Origin: Elusimicrobia bacterium GWB2_63_22
GTDB taxonomy: Bacteria > Elusimicrobiota > Elusimicrobia > Elusimicrobiales > UBA9959
Reading direction: 5' to 3'
NCBI GenBank assembly: GCA_001799735.1
Contig: MGUA01000037.1
Coordinates: 1-64,000, forward strand
Length of the DNA: 64,000 nt
Shown: in pieces, positions 49,128-57,380 of the stretch
Position numbering within the stretch: the stretch's first letter is position 1
Layout: each line of letters starts with the position of its first letter
Notes under the pieces: generated by a model
What the model saw: only the letters and a program-made list of their open reading frames with translations
The model's database searches: none
Told to the model about the DNA's origin: nothing
Translations under genes and position numbers: made by a program

Positions 49128-50153
49128 TCAGCCCTGCGCTCCCAGCTGGCCGTACCCGGCGGCTATGTCCGCGCCCTTTTCCCGGCGCAGGTGGGCGCGC
49201 ACGCCTCCCTCCGCCATTGCCGCCTGGAAGGCCTTGGCCTTCTCAAAGCTGCCCGGAGTAAACGGTTTTCCCGAGGGGACCGGGCTGTACAGCGTCAGGT
49301 CCACCTTGCAGTTGAGGTCCTTTATCAATGCCAGCAGTTTAGCCGCGTCCTGCGGCGTGTCGTTGACCCCGTCGAAAACTATATAGTCGAAGAGCACCGA
49401 CCGCTTGGTCCTGTCGCCGTAGTAGCGCGCGGCCCCGATGATCTGCCGCAGGGAATACTTCTTGGCCACGGGCGTCAGCGCTCCCCGCTGTTCCTCGTCG
49501 GCGGTTATCAGCGACACCGCCAGCTTTATGGCCAGGTGCGAGTCGGCGAGCTCCCTGATCACAGGCACCACCCCTACCGTGGAGACCGTTATCCTGAATT
49601 GCGGAAAATTATAGCCCTTGTTGTCTGAAAGGATCAGGATGCTTCTTTTTACGTCGGCCCAGTTCATGAACGGCTCACCCGAACCGGCGAACTTAAGGCT
49701 GTCCAGCGGCCGGCCGGCCTCGCGGCGGCAGGCGGCGAACTGCGCCAGGATCTCCGACGGTTTAAGGTCGCGCTTGAGGCCCGCGGCGCCGGCGGCGCAG
49801 AACACGCAGCCGCAGGCACAGCCGGCCTGCGAGGAGACGCAGGCTGCGGCGGCCTCCTTGGTGAACGTTATCACGCTTTCGGCCCTGGCGCCGTCGGCGA
49901 AGGTGAAGGCCAGCTTTATCGTCCCGTCGGCGGAAACGCTCTTCTCCACCTTGGGCGCGGGGATAAAATCGTATCTTTCGGCCAGTTTCTGCTTCAGCGC
50001 CTCGTCTATGCCGGGCAGCTCGCCGTAGCCGGCGGCGCCCTTCTTGTGCAGCAGGCCGAAGACCCGGTCTATGCGCGAGCCTTTCTCGCCCAGCGCGACC
50101 AGCGCCCTGGCCAGCTCCTGCCTGGTAAAATCCCTGAGGTCCGGTTTTGTCAT
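49128..50153 (-). CDS. RlmN-family radical SAM protein lacking the methyl-carrying Cys
   Basis: A 341-residue relative of RlmN, which methylates A2503 of 23S rRNA. The radical SAM cluster motif is C112-x3-C116-x2-C119, preceded by Cys105 in CVSSQAGC, equivalent to the first catalytic Cys of RlmN (Cys118 in E. coli). The expected second catalytic Cys (Cys355 in DIDAACGQL) is replaced by Tyr334 (DIAAGYGQL). The SLHAPND-type segment is also changed (SLITADEEQ). So the fold is secure but the standard methyl-transfer mechanism should not work. It may have lost or changed function. Confidence 0.8.
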   Translation of the reverse strand: MTKPDLRDFTRQELARALVALGEKGSRIDRVFGLLHKKGAAGYGELPGIDEALKQKLAERYDFIPAPKVEKSVSADGTIKLAFTFADGARAESVITFTKEAAAACVSSQAGCACGCVFCAAGAAGLKRDLKPSEILAQFAACRREAGRPLDSLKFAGSGEPFMNWADVKRSILILSDNKGYNFPQFRITVSTVGVVPVIRELADSHLAIKLAVSLITADEEQRGALTPVAKKYSLRQIIGAARYYGDRTKRSVLFDYIVFDGVNDTPQDAAKLLALIKDLNCKVDLTLYSPVPSGKPFTPGSFEKAKAFQAAMAEGGVRAHLRREKGADIAAGYGQLGAQG

Positions 50154-50219
50154 CCTGTAATTATAACTTTTAAGGGGGTTCCGACGGAGGCGGCGCGATT
50201 ATTATATAATAGGGTTACG

Positions 50220-51032
50220 ATGCGTACCAGAGGGGCGGAGCTAATACTTATATCGCTGCTGTCGCTGGCGGCCGGTTGTTCGGCGCGCTACGGCGACGCC
50301 GTCGAGCTGGAGCGCCAGGGCCGCTTTGCGCCTGCCGCCGAAAAGTACAAGGCTTTCGCCCTGGCCAACCCCACGGCGCCCGAGGCGCCCAAGGCGCTGC
50401 AGGCCGCGGCCGGCCTCTATGCGCTAAAGCTGGGCGTCTGCCAGGAGTCCAGGCCGCTCTTGGAGCGCCTGGCCCGGGAGTATCCCTCTCATAAAATGCC
50501 GGAGGACGTGTTCCGCCGCATCTTCGTCTGCCCCGACTACTTCCCCGCCGGGCCGGGCCTAAAGTGGACCTACGGCGACTCCCAGACGCTGGGCCGCAAC
50601 GCCAGGCAGGAAGTGATAGTGACCGACCATACCTCCAGGGGCGCGGTCATAAAGAACGCTTTTTACGCCGGTACGTCTCTGGTGAGCAGCCAGAAGAAAA
50701 CCTACCGCTTCGCGGAGATGGATTTTATAGAGGCCAATGCCGGCGCCGTCACAAAAATACTCCGCTACCCGCTGGAGGCCGGCAAGGCCTGGCCCTCCTC
50801 CGCCCCGGAGGGCCGCCTGGAGTTCCTGGTCGAGCAGACCGGCCTGAAGGTAAAGGTGAAGGCCGGGGAGTTTACGGACTGCGTCAAGATCCGCCGCCGA
50901 GTGGCGGGCATGCCGTCGTGGATCTACGAATATTACGCCCCCTGGACCGGCAAGGTGCTTACCTCCGTTGGCGGCACCGGCTTCGCGGAGAACAGGGTGA
51001 CCGAGCTTTTAAAGTATGAAGAAAAAAAGTAA
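50220..51032 (+). CDS. Lipoprotein with TPR-like N-terminal region
   Basis: A 270-residue lipoprotein with lipobox LAAGC at about residue 20. Residues 25-95 have helical TPR-like pattern (AVELERQGRFAPAAEKYKAF, then Ala-rich helix). The C-terminal 170 residues form a beta-rich domain of unknown family. Its 3' end overlaps the nuclease gene by 17 bases, suggesting coordinated expression despite apparently unrelated functions. Confidence 0.72.
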   Translation: MRTRGAELILISLLSLAAGCSARYGDAVELERQGRFAPAAEKYKAFALANPTAPEAPKALQAAAGLYALKLGVCQESRPLLERLAREYPSHKMPEDVFRRIFVCPDYFPAGPGLKWTYGDSQTLGRNARQEVIVTDHTSRGAVIKNAFYAGTSLVSSQKKTYRFAEMDFIEANAGAVTKILRYPLEAGKAWPSSAPEGRLEFLVEQTGLKVKVKAGEFTDCVKIRRRVAGMPSWIYEYYAPWTGKVLTSVGGTGFAENRVTELLKYEEKK

Positions 51033-52284
51033 AGAACCGGCTCCCGCCGCGGGCCTTTTCGGGGAGATAACGCCCCCGCCCGCCCCCGCCGTCAAGAGCG
51101 GCCTGCTGGCCTTCTCTTATTCCAAGATGTCGCTGTACGAGGAATGCCCCCTCAAGTACAAGTTCAAGTACATCGACAAGATCAAGGAAGAGCCCAAGTT
51201 CTACTTCGCCTTCGGATCGGCCATCCACGCGGCGCTGGAGTTCCTCTATTCCGTCCGCAATCCCCCCTTCCCCACCATCGAGGAGGTCTGCGAAGACTTC
51301 CGCCGGGAGTGGAACCTTAAGTCCTACCTGGAGAAAGGCTACCGCACCCAGCAGCGCTCCGACGACGATTACCAGAAAGGCCTGCTGATGCTGAAGGCCT
51401 ACTACGAGCATAACCGCGCGCGCTTCGCCCCGCCGTTCCTGGTGGAGTACGCCACCGACGTGGAGGTGGACGGCCTGCTGGTGCGCACCATCTCCGACCG
51501 CATAGAGCACCTGGGCGGCGGCGAGATAACGATCATAGACTACAAGACCGGCAAGGACGTCAAGCGAGAGCCCGCCCAGCTCTACATGTACCAGAAGATT
51601 ACCGAGATGGACCCGCGCCTGCGGGAGAAGATCGCCGAGACCTACGGTACCCGCGTGGCCGCCGTGAAGATCCGCGAGCTGCTCTACTACCACGTGCCGA
51701 CCAACAAGGAATACCACTTCGAGCGCGCCGGAGACAAGGAGATAGGCGGCTTCTGGGAGCGCGTGCTGGGCGTGGCCGACAGCATCCGCGGCCTCAAGTT
51801 CGACCCCACGCCCGCCGAGCGGGCCTGCTCCTGGTGCGACTACAAATCCCTCTGCCCCGCTTTCTTCGGCGGGCATCCCCATAACGCGGCGCAGCCCGCC
51901 GCGGTCCCCGGGGAGAATATAGAAGTGCTGGTGGACCGCTACGGCCGGCTTAAGGAGCGCATGGACGAGCTGCAGGCGCAGCTGGACCAGGTGGCCGACA
52001 GCATCGCCCGCGCGGCCAAGGACGGCGCGGAGTATGCCGGCTCCCAGTATACCGCCCGGGTGAAGAAGCAGTCCAAATGGGAGTTCAAGGACCGCGACGC
52101 GGTTATAAAGATCCTCAACCAGTTCGACCTGTACAAGGACGCGCTCACGCTGACCCTGACCGGCATAACCAATGTGCTGGAGAGCGCCGGGCTACAGGAG
52201 GAGGCCCGCAAAAAGCTCCTCGAGCAGGCCGTTAAAAAGACCGGCCTGGACATCAAAGTGGTCAAGAAAGAAGGCCTGATCTGA
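51016..52284 (+). CDS. PD-(D/E)XK nuclease superfamily protein (PF12705-like)
   Basis: A 422-residue cytoplasmic nuclease-like protein. Near residue 39 an FSYSKMSLYEECPLKYKFKY opening is typical of Cas4/AddB-type domains, followed by GSAIHAALEFL near 68, SDRIEHLGGGEITIIDYKTGK near 157-177 (Asp and Lys of the active site) and Gln-Tyr QLYMYQK. Cys in ACSWCDYKSLCPAF near 271 could bind an iron-sulphur cluster together with the first Cys, as in AddB and Cas4. A coiled-coil tail follows. No CRISPR or RecB helicase gene lies nearby. Confidence 0.83.
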   Translation: MKKKSKEPAPAAGLFGEITPPPAPAVKSGLLAFSYSKMSLYEECPLKYKFKYIDKIKEEPKFYFAFGSAIHAALEFLYSVRNPPFPTIEEVCEDFRREWNLKSYLEKGYRTQQRSDDDYQKGLLMLKAYYEHNRARFAPPFLVEYATDVEVDGLLVRTISDRIEHLGGGEITIIDYKTGKDVKREPAQLYMYQKITEMDPRLREKIAETYGTRVAAVKIRELLYYHVPTNKEYHFERAGDKEIGGFWERVLGVADSIRGLKFDPTPAERACSWCDYKSLCPAFFGGHPHNAAQPAAVPGENIEVLVDRYGRLKERMDELQAQLDQVADSIARAAKDGAEYAGSQYTARVKKQSKWEFKDRDAVIKILNQFDLYKDALTLTLTGITNVLESAGLQEEARKKLLEQAVKKTGLDIKVVKKEGLI

Positions 52285-52291
52285 CCCCGTT

Positions 52292-53788
52292 ATGCCGGAA
52301 AAATTCATAATCGTACTCGACCAGGGCAGCTCCAGCTCCCGCGCGCTCGCCTTCGACCTCGACGGCAGCGTCCGCTATAAGGCCCAGCGCAAAGTGGAGC
52401 CGGCCTATCCCTCCCCGGGCCGCGCCGAGTACGACGCCGAAAAGCTCTACGCCAGCCAGGCCGACAGCCTCTCCGACGTGCTGGAGAAGCTCCCGGCGGA
52501 CGCCGAAGTGACCGCGCTCGGCATAGCGGCCCAGCGCTCCACCATCGTGCTCTGGGACAAGGCCACCGGCGCCCCGCTGGCCCCCGCCCTGAGCTGGCAG
52601 GACGGCCGCGCCCTGGACCTGCTGGGCAAGATCCCTCTTTCCAATACCCGCATCCACGACCTGACCGGCCTTTACAAGACGCCCTACTACAGCGCCTCCA
52701 AGATCGCCTGGTGCCTGGAGAATTACCCGGAAGTTAAAGCGGCCGCGGCGGAAGGGCGCCTGCTGATAGCGCCGGTGGCTACCTACGTCATCTGGCGGCT
52801 CTCCGGCGGCAAAGCTTTCGTTACGGATCCTTCCCAGGCCCAGCGCACGCTGCTCTTTAACCTGCGGCGGCTCCGGTGGGAGCCCCGGCTGCTGTCCCTT
52901 TTCGGCGTGGACGCGGCGCTGCTGCCTGAAATCAGGCCCAGCATGGGCCGCCTGGGCCACGTAGAGGCGGCCGGGCGCCGCATCCCGGTGACCGCCATGC
53001 TGGGCGACCAGCAGGCCGCCATGCTCGGCCTCGGCCTCGAGGCCCCCAACTCCGCCGCGCTCAACTACGGCACCGGCGCCTTCCTCCTGGTCAACACCGG
53101 CCGCAAGCCGCTCAAGATCCGCGGCCTGCTCAATTCCTTCGGCTGGCAGGAGGGCCGGGGCAAGAAGAAGATCTGCTACTTCACCGAAAGCACGGTTAAC
53201 TCCGCCGGCACGGCGCTGGAATGGCTTAAACAGAAATTCGGCATGTTCGAGGATATCGGGGAAGTGGACGGCATGTGCCGCAAGTCCAAAAACCGCCTGC
53301 TCTGCCTGCCGGCCATCGGCGGCCTGGGCGCGCCCTACTGGGATTTTACCGCCTTCACCACTTTCGCCGGCTTCTCCCCGCACTCGGACAAATACGACGT
53401 GGTGCGCGGCGTCACCGAGGGCATCGCCTACATGGTGGGCGACGCTTTCGACCTGGTAAAGAAGAAGGGCTTCAAGATAGAGGAGCTGAAGGTTTCCGGC
53501 GGGCTGTCCAGGATAGACTGGCTGCTGCAGTTCCAGGCCGACATCACCGGCGCCCGCATAGTGCCCCTCGAGGAGTCCGAGGCTACCGCCATGGGCGCCG
53601 CCCTGGCCGCGGCGCGCGGGCAGGGGCTGGCCCCCAGCTGGCAGGCCAAGGTTTCCAGCCGCGTCTTCACCCCGCTTATCGGCGAGGAGGAGCGCCATAA
53701 CCTGCTTAAAGGCTGGCGCCTCTTCGTTAAAAATATCCGCCGCACCAGCCGGGACCTGCGCCGGACCGGCATCCTCCCGCACGTGTAG
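52292..53788 (+). CDS. FGGY-family carbohydrate kinase (glycerol-kinase-like)
   Basis: A 498-residue two-domain kinase. N-terminal phosphate loop IVLDQGSSSSRALAFD, then LSWQDGRALD near 108, LGDQQAAMLGLG near 240, YGTGAFLLVNTG near 258, and C-terminal ATP-binding segment VSGGLSRIDWLLQ near 405. It is closest to glycerol kinase, but the GlpK substrate pair Arg-Glu (NQRET) reads Arg-Ser here (AAQRST), so the substrate may differ. The stop codon overlaps the left end of a palindromic element. Confidence 0.86.
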   Translation: MPEKFIIVLDQGSSSSRALAFDLDGSVRYKAQRKVEPAYPSPGRAEYDAEKLYASQADSLSDVLEKLPADAEVTALGIAAQRSTIVLWDKATGAPLAPALSWQDGRALDLLGKIPLSNTRIHDLTGLYKTPYYSASKIAWCLENYPEVKAAAAEGRLLIAPVATYVIWRLSGGKAFVTDPSQAQRTLLFNLRRLRWEPRLLSLFGVDAALLPEIRPSMGRLGHVEAAGRRIPVTAMLGDQQAAMLGLGLEAPNSAALNYGTGAFLLVNTGRKPLKIRGLLNSFGWQEGRGKKKICYFTESTVNSAGTALEWLKQKFGMFEDIGEVDGMCRKSKNRLLCLPAIGGLGAPYWDFTAFTTFAGFSPHSDKYDVVRGVTEGIAYMVGDAFDLVKKKGFKIEELKVSGGLSRIDWLLQFQADITGARIVPLEESEATAMGAALAAARGQGLAPSWQAKVSSRVFTPLIGEEERHNLLKGWRLFVKNIRRTSRDLRRTGILPHV

Positions 53789-53915
53789 GGGACGCTCATT
53801 CCTAATTCCTAATTACAGGCGCGATAACAGGCAGGCCGCATTCCCATAGGGAAAACGGCCTGCCTTGTTTTTACCGCGTTCGAAAATAATTAGGAATTAG
53901 GAATGAGCGTCCCCT
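53787..53915. repeat. 129-bp palindromic element with internal terminator
   Basis: Perfect 29-base inverted arms (53787-53815 and 53887-53915, reading AGGGGACGCTCATTCCTAAT inward) enclose a second hairpin (GGCAGGCCG at 53830-53838 with CGGCCTGCC at 53856-53864) followed by TTGTTTTT, a plus-strand terminator. The kinase stop is 53786-53788. On the other side trxB reads through the arm, ending GDAHS and a TAA contributed by the repeat. Its form resembles REP/RAYT-mobilised repeats. Confidence 0.85.
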
Positions 53916-54841
53916 GCCTCTATAAAGGCCAGGGCTTCCAGCGCCGCCTTGCAGCCGGTGCCGGCGGCTACCACGGCCTGTTTGTAGCGGGTATCCATCA
54001 CGTCGCCGGCGGCGTAAACACCGGGGACCGAGGTGGCGGTTTTCTCGTCGGTCACCACGTAGCCGCCCTCGTCCAGCTTCAGCTTGTCCTTTACCAGGCC
54101 GGTGGCCGGGGTGTGGCCTATGGCGATAAAGGCCCCGGTCACGTCCAGCCGGCGGATCGCCCCGGTCTTGACGTTCTTAAGGTTTACCGCGGACAGCTTG
54201 GCCTCGCCGGTGAACTCCTCGGGGATATGGTCGTAGATGATCTCCACTTTCGGGTTGGCCTTGAGCTTTTCCTGCAGGCGGAAACTGGCGCGCAGCTGGT
54301 CCCGGCGGTGCACCAGGTAGACCTTGGCGGCGAACTTGGTGAGGAACAGGGTGTCCTCGGCGGCGGTGTCGCCCCCGCCGATAACGCAGACTTCCTTGCC
54401 GCGGTAAAAGAAACCGTCGCAGGTGGCGCAGCCGGACACGCCCTTGCCTTTGTATTTTTCCTCCGAAGGCGTCCCCAGCCAGCGGGCCTGGGCGCCGGTG
54501 GCCAGGATCACCGCGTCGGCCGTGTAGTCTTTCCCGCTGCCGGCCTTAAGCCGGAACGGCCGGGCGGACAGGTCCAGCCCGGTGATAGAGTCCTGGAAGA
54601 CTTTGGCGCCAAGCCGGGTGACCTGACGCAGCATATTGCTCATCAGGTCGGCTCCTACGACGGGGTCCACGAAGCCGGGATAGTTCTCTATCTCCATGGT
54701 CTGCAGCAGCTGGCCGCCGGGGGCCATGCCGCCGAAGAGGGCGGTGGATGCCCCGCCGCGCGTGGCGTAGATGGCCGCGGTGAAGCCGGCCGGGCCGGAG
54801 CCGATGATGGCTATCTCGAAATGGGAGTCTTGTTCTGTCAT
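53897..54841 (-). CDS. trxB: Thioredoxin reductase
   Basis: FAD- and NADPH-dependent reductase that keeps thioredoxin reduced. The 314-residue enzyme has IIGSGPAGFTAAIYA near residue 12, the redox pair CATC near 137, NADPH site VIGGGDTAAEDTLFL near 155 and the C-terminal FAD segment GVYAAGDVMD near 280. Its last few codons lie in the palindromic element, which supplies the stop codon and changes the tail. Start 54841 precedes queD-like gene stop by 13 bases. Confidence 0.95.
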   Translation of the reverse strand: MTEQDSHFEIAIIGSGPAGFTAAIYATRGGASTALFGGMAPGGQLLQTMEIENYPGFVDPVVGADLMSNMLRQVTRLGAKVFQDSITGLDLSARPFRLKAGSGKDYTADAVILATGAQARWLGTPSEEKYKGKGVSGCATCDGFFYRGKEVCVIGGGDTAAEDTLFLTKFAAKVYLVHRRDQLRASFRLQEKLKANPKVEIIYDHIPEEFTGEAKLSAVNLKNVKTGAIRRLDVTGAFIAIGHTPATGLVKDKLKLDEGGYVVTDEKTATSVPGVYAAGDVMDTRYKQAVVAAGTGCKAALEALAFIEAGDAHS

Positions 54842-54853
54842 TGTATGTTCCTT

Positions 54854-55264
54854 TTAATCCCGGCGGTACAGGGCCATGGAGGTCGGGGTTTCCCAGAAGG
54901 CGGCCTCGTCTACGGGCAGGCCCAGGGCGGCCGCCTGGTCGAAGACCAGCCTGGCCAGCACCTCGGCCGTCGGGTTCTCGTCGGTCAGGTAGCAGGCCTG
55001 GCCTTCTTTGGCCAGCACGCCGGCCAGCGGGTCGGCCTTGCACAGGATCACTTTATGGTCCAGGCTGTCGTCCAGCCAGGTCTTTATGGTCTTGCCGAGC
55101 AGGGTGAAATCCATCACCATCCTCTCTCCGTTAAGCTCGGCGGCTTTAAGCGTTACCTCCACCACGCCGTTGTGGCCGTGCAGGTTTTCGCATTTGCCGT
55201 TATAGTTGAGCAGGCGGTGGCCGTAGGCCAGGTGGAAGGTTTTTTTTATCTTGTGTACGGGCAT
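54854..55264 (-). CDS. queD: 6-pyruvoyltetrahydropterin synthase / QueD family protein
   Basis: A 136-residue zinc enzyme of the 6-PTPS/QueD family. Zinc ligands are His16 (FHLAYGH) and His29, His31 (LHGH); the catalytic Cys25 precedes them, and the Glu in WETPT near 125 is present. QueD makes carboxytetrahydropterin for queuosine; related enzymes serve folate or biopterin. No other queuosine gene is in view, so its exact product is uncertain. The maf gene stops one base before it begins. Confidence 0.87.
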   Translation of the reverse strand: MPVHKIKKTFHLAYGHRLLNYNGKCENLHGHNGVVEVTLKAAELNGERMVMDFTLLGKTIKTWLDDSLDHKVILCKADPLAGVLAKEGQACYLTDENPTAEVLARLVFDQAAALGLPVDEAAFWETPTSMALYRRD

Positions 55265-55265
55265 A

Positions 55266-55826
55266 TCAGTTCGCCTCTGCTTTCTTTATGAATTTGCGGA
55301 CCAGGTTCATCGAGAGGCCGACCACGGTGTCGAAGCGGCCCTCTATCTTCTCTATGAACATGTCGTCCTTGTCCTGCACCGCGTAGGCGCCGGCCTTGTC
55401 ATGATGTTTAGATGCAAGACCCTTTAATTCGGTTTCAGTGAGTTTCCGGGCCTTGCAGCGGGTGACGTCGTTGCCGGCCAGGAAGAGCCCCTTGTCCAGC
55501 CAGACCAGCGCCACGCCGGTGTGCACGGCCTGCCAGGCGCCGTTCTGCCGGCGCAGCAGGCGCAGGGCGTCCTTGTGCCCGGCCGGCTTGCCCAGCACCG
55601 AACCCTTGCAGTAGACCAGGGTGTCCGAGCCGAGCACCGGCGAGCCGGGATGCTTCAGGGCCACGCTCAGGGCTTTCTTGTAGGCCAGCTCGCGCACTAT
55701 CAGGTCCGGCCGCTTGTAGGAGGTAGTCTCCTCGATATGGCTGGGGATGGTCCGGTATTTTATGCCGGCCTGCGCGAGCAGTTCCTTGCGCCGCGGGGAT
55801 TTGGAGGCCAGTATCAGGGTCTTCAT
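55266..55826 (-). CDS. maf: Maf family nucleotide pyrophosphatase
   Basis: A 186-residue Maf protein, which hydrolyses dTTP, UTP or modified nucleotides. Signatures: LASKSPRRKELLAQAG at the N-terminus, GSDTLVYC near 66 and DKAGAYAVQDKDDMFIEKIEG near 145. The ATG at 55826 gives the family start and overlaps the upstream stop by four bases. It is the second-to-last of five genes that follow one another closely on this strand. Confidence 0.93.
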   Translation of the reverse strand: MKTLILASKSPRRKELLAQAGIKYRTIPSHIEETTSYKRPDLIVRELAYKKALSVALKHPGSPVLGSDTLVYCKGSVLGKPAGHKDALRLLRRQNGAWQAVHTGVALVWLDKGLFLAGNDVTRCKARKLTETELKGLASKHHDKAGAYAVQDKDDMFIEKIEGRFDTVVGLSMNLVRKFIKKAEAN

Positions 55827-56083
55827 TTTACGAGCTGCTTGTAGACCACGGCGGAAAGGAAGATACCGATGATGCTGGAGATGTTGAACTTGAAGACCAG
55901 CCCGCCGGTGAATTCCACCAGGTTCAGGTCCACGGTGGTCGGGTTGAGGCCGGTGTTGATGGCCGTGTTGATGAGGGCGTTCACCTGCCCGGCCGGGAAC
56001 CACATGTTGAGCAGCTTGCTGATGAACATGCCCAGCAGCGAGCCCACCACTACCACCACTATGACGTGCAGAACGTTTTTCAT
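55823..56083 (-). CDS. DUF4321-like small membrane protein
   Basis: An 86-residue membrane protein with two hydrophobic helices (about residues 5-25 and 65-82) separated by a loop containing NTAINTGLNPTTVDLNLVEF, typical of the DUF4321 family. The family's role is unknown. It overlaps maf (ATGA) and cutA by four bases each. Confidence 0.78.
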   Translation of the reverse strand: MKNVLHVIVVVVVGSLLGMFISKLLNMWFPAGQVNALINTAINTGLNPTTVDLNLVEFTGGLVFKFNISSIIGIFLSAVVYKQLVK

Positions 56084-56451
56084 ATTTCCTTTTTTACCCC
56101 CGGCGCCTTGTCTTTGGAGATGTTGGTCGTAAAAAGCGTGTTGGCGCCCAGCCAGTCCAGGTAAGCCCCGTCGGCGCCGTCGATCTCGAAGAAGATGGTC
56201 TCGGGCACGCTGTACGGGTGATGCTGCTTGACGAACTGCGTGATGTCCTCGCGCAGCGCCCGGCGGGTCTTGATGACGAGCATGATCTCCGAGGACTTTT
56301 CTATGCGGTCCTTCCACCAGTACGAGGATTCCACGCCGGGCACGGCCGACACGCAGGCCGCCAGTTTCCCCTCCAGCAGGCCGCTGGTGATGGTCTCGGC
56401 GGTCTTCCTGTCCCCGACGGTGACGAAACAGACGTCGTATTGTGTGTTCAT
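56080..56451 (-). CDS. cutA: Divalent-cation tolerance protein CutA
   Basis: A 123-residue trimeric CutA protein. Landmarks are the strand FVTVGDRKTAETITSGLLEGKLAACVSAV, the SSYWWKDRIEKSSEIMLVIKT region near 42 and the turn HPYSVPETIF near 75. The E. coli protein affects copper tolerance; its biochemical role is uncertain. The product ends with a short charged tail. It overlaps the DUF4321 gene. Confidence 0.93.
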   Translation of the reverse strand: MNTQYDVCFVTVGDRKTAETITSGLLEGKLAACVSAVPGVESSYWWKDRIEKSSEIMLVIKTRRALREDITQFVKQHHPYSVPETIFFEIDGADGAYLDWLGANTLFTTNISKDKAPGVKKEI

Positions 56452-56489
56452 AAGTGAAATACTATCAAAAATGCGGTCCGCCTTCCCCC

Positions 56490-57380
56490 TTAGTAAGGCA
56501 GGCCGCAGGCCGAAAATTCCTCGCGCGCGCGGTCCAGGTCCGCCTGGTGCGCCGCCCGCCAGGCCGCGTCCGCGGCGATCTCCCGGGCGTATAATTTCTC
56601 GAAGCGCCTGAAGATGTCGCTCTGCCTGTCGTAGAAGGTGCGCTGGTAGCGGTAGACCTCATAAGTGGGCAGGGCGCGGAGGCGGGCGTCGTTGCGCATG
56701 GCTTCGCTCATGGGCATGGCGCCCTTGCGCACCCGCGCCATGTCCCGCTCGTAGATAAGCTGGTGGAAATTTTCCTCGTTGATCGCCTTGCGCGCCTTCT
56801 CCAGCCAGACGCGCTGGTTCTCCAGCGTCTCCAGCGGGCGCTGGCAGTCCGCGTCCGGCGTGAGCGCCTCTTTGCGGGCCTGCCGCATGGCGTACCTGGA
56901 ATTTTCCAGCACATAGGAACAGAAGGCGGTCTTCATGGCCTCGGCGTGCCGCTCCCGCCCGAAGTCGGCGTCCACCAGGTTTATCTCCAGGGCCAGCCGG
57001 GCCTGGAAGATGGCGCCCAGCTCCTCCTCCTCGGAAATTATCTCCTCCAGCCCGGTCTCCTTGTAGACGCGGTAGATGTGCGCGGCCCGCGCCAGGGCCA
57101 GGGCCAGCAGCAGGTCGGAGCTCTTGTATTCCTCCGGCAGCAGGACCTTGCCGGTGTTGAGCGAGAACTTGTGGCAGAGGCCCGTGCTGTTGGAATACTC
57201 GAAACGCACCGGGTTCTTGTAAAGGAACTTCATCAGCTGCTTGCCCTGCCGCGTGCCCTGAATGATGTCGAAGGCGCGCTCCAGGGAGGGCTCCGTGGTA
57301 AGGCGGATATCCTTGCGGCTGCCCGCGCAGGCGGCGGCGAGCAGGCAGGCGGGCAGGAGCAGCAGCAGTCTGGTTCTCAT
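56490..57380 (-). CDS. Lipoprotein of unknown function
   Basis: A 296-residue lipoprotein with lipobox LAAAC (Cys about 18). The mature protein is highly helical and charged, with four or five long helices (for example LLLALALARAAHIYRV, then Glu-rich ISEEEELGAIF). No domain was recognised. Its ATG overlaps the stop of the AsmA gene by four bases, so it is co-translated with that envelope protein. Confidence 0.72.
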   Translation of the reverse strand: MRTRLLLLLPACLLAAACAGSRKDIRLTTEPSLERAFDIIQGTRQGKQLMKFLYKNPVRFEYSNSTGLCHKFSLNTGKVLLPEEYKSSDLLLALALARAAHIYRVYKETGLEEIISEEEELGAIFQARLALEINLVDADFGRERHAEAMKTAFCSYVLENSRYAMRQARKEALTPDADCQRPLETLENQRVWLEKARKAINEENFHQLIYERDMARVRKGAMPMSEAMRNDARLRALPTYEVYRYQRTFYDRQSDIFRRFEKLYAREIAADAAWRAAHQADLDRAREEFSACGLPY

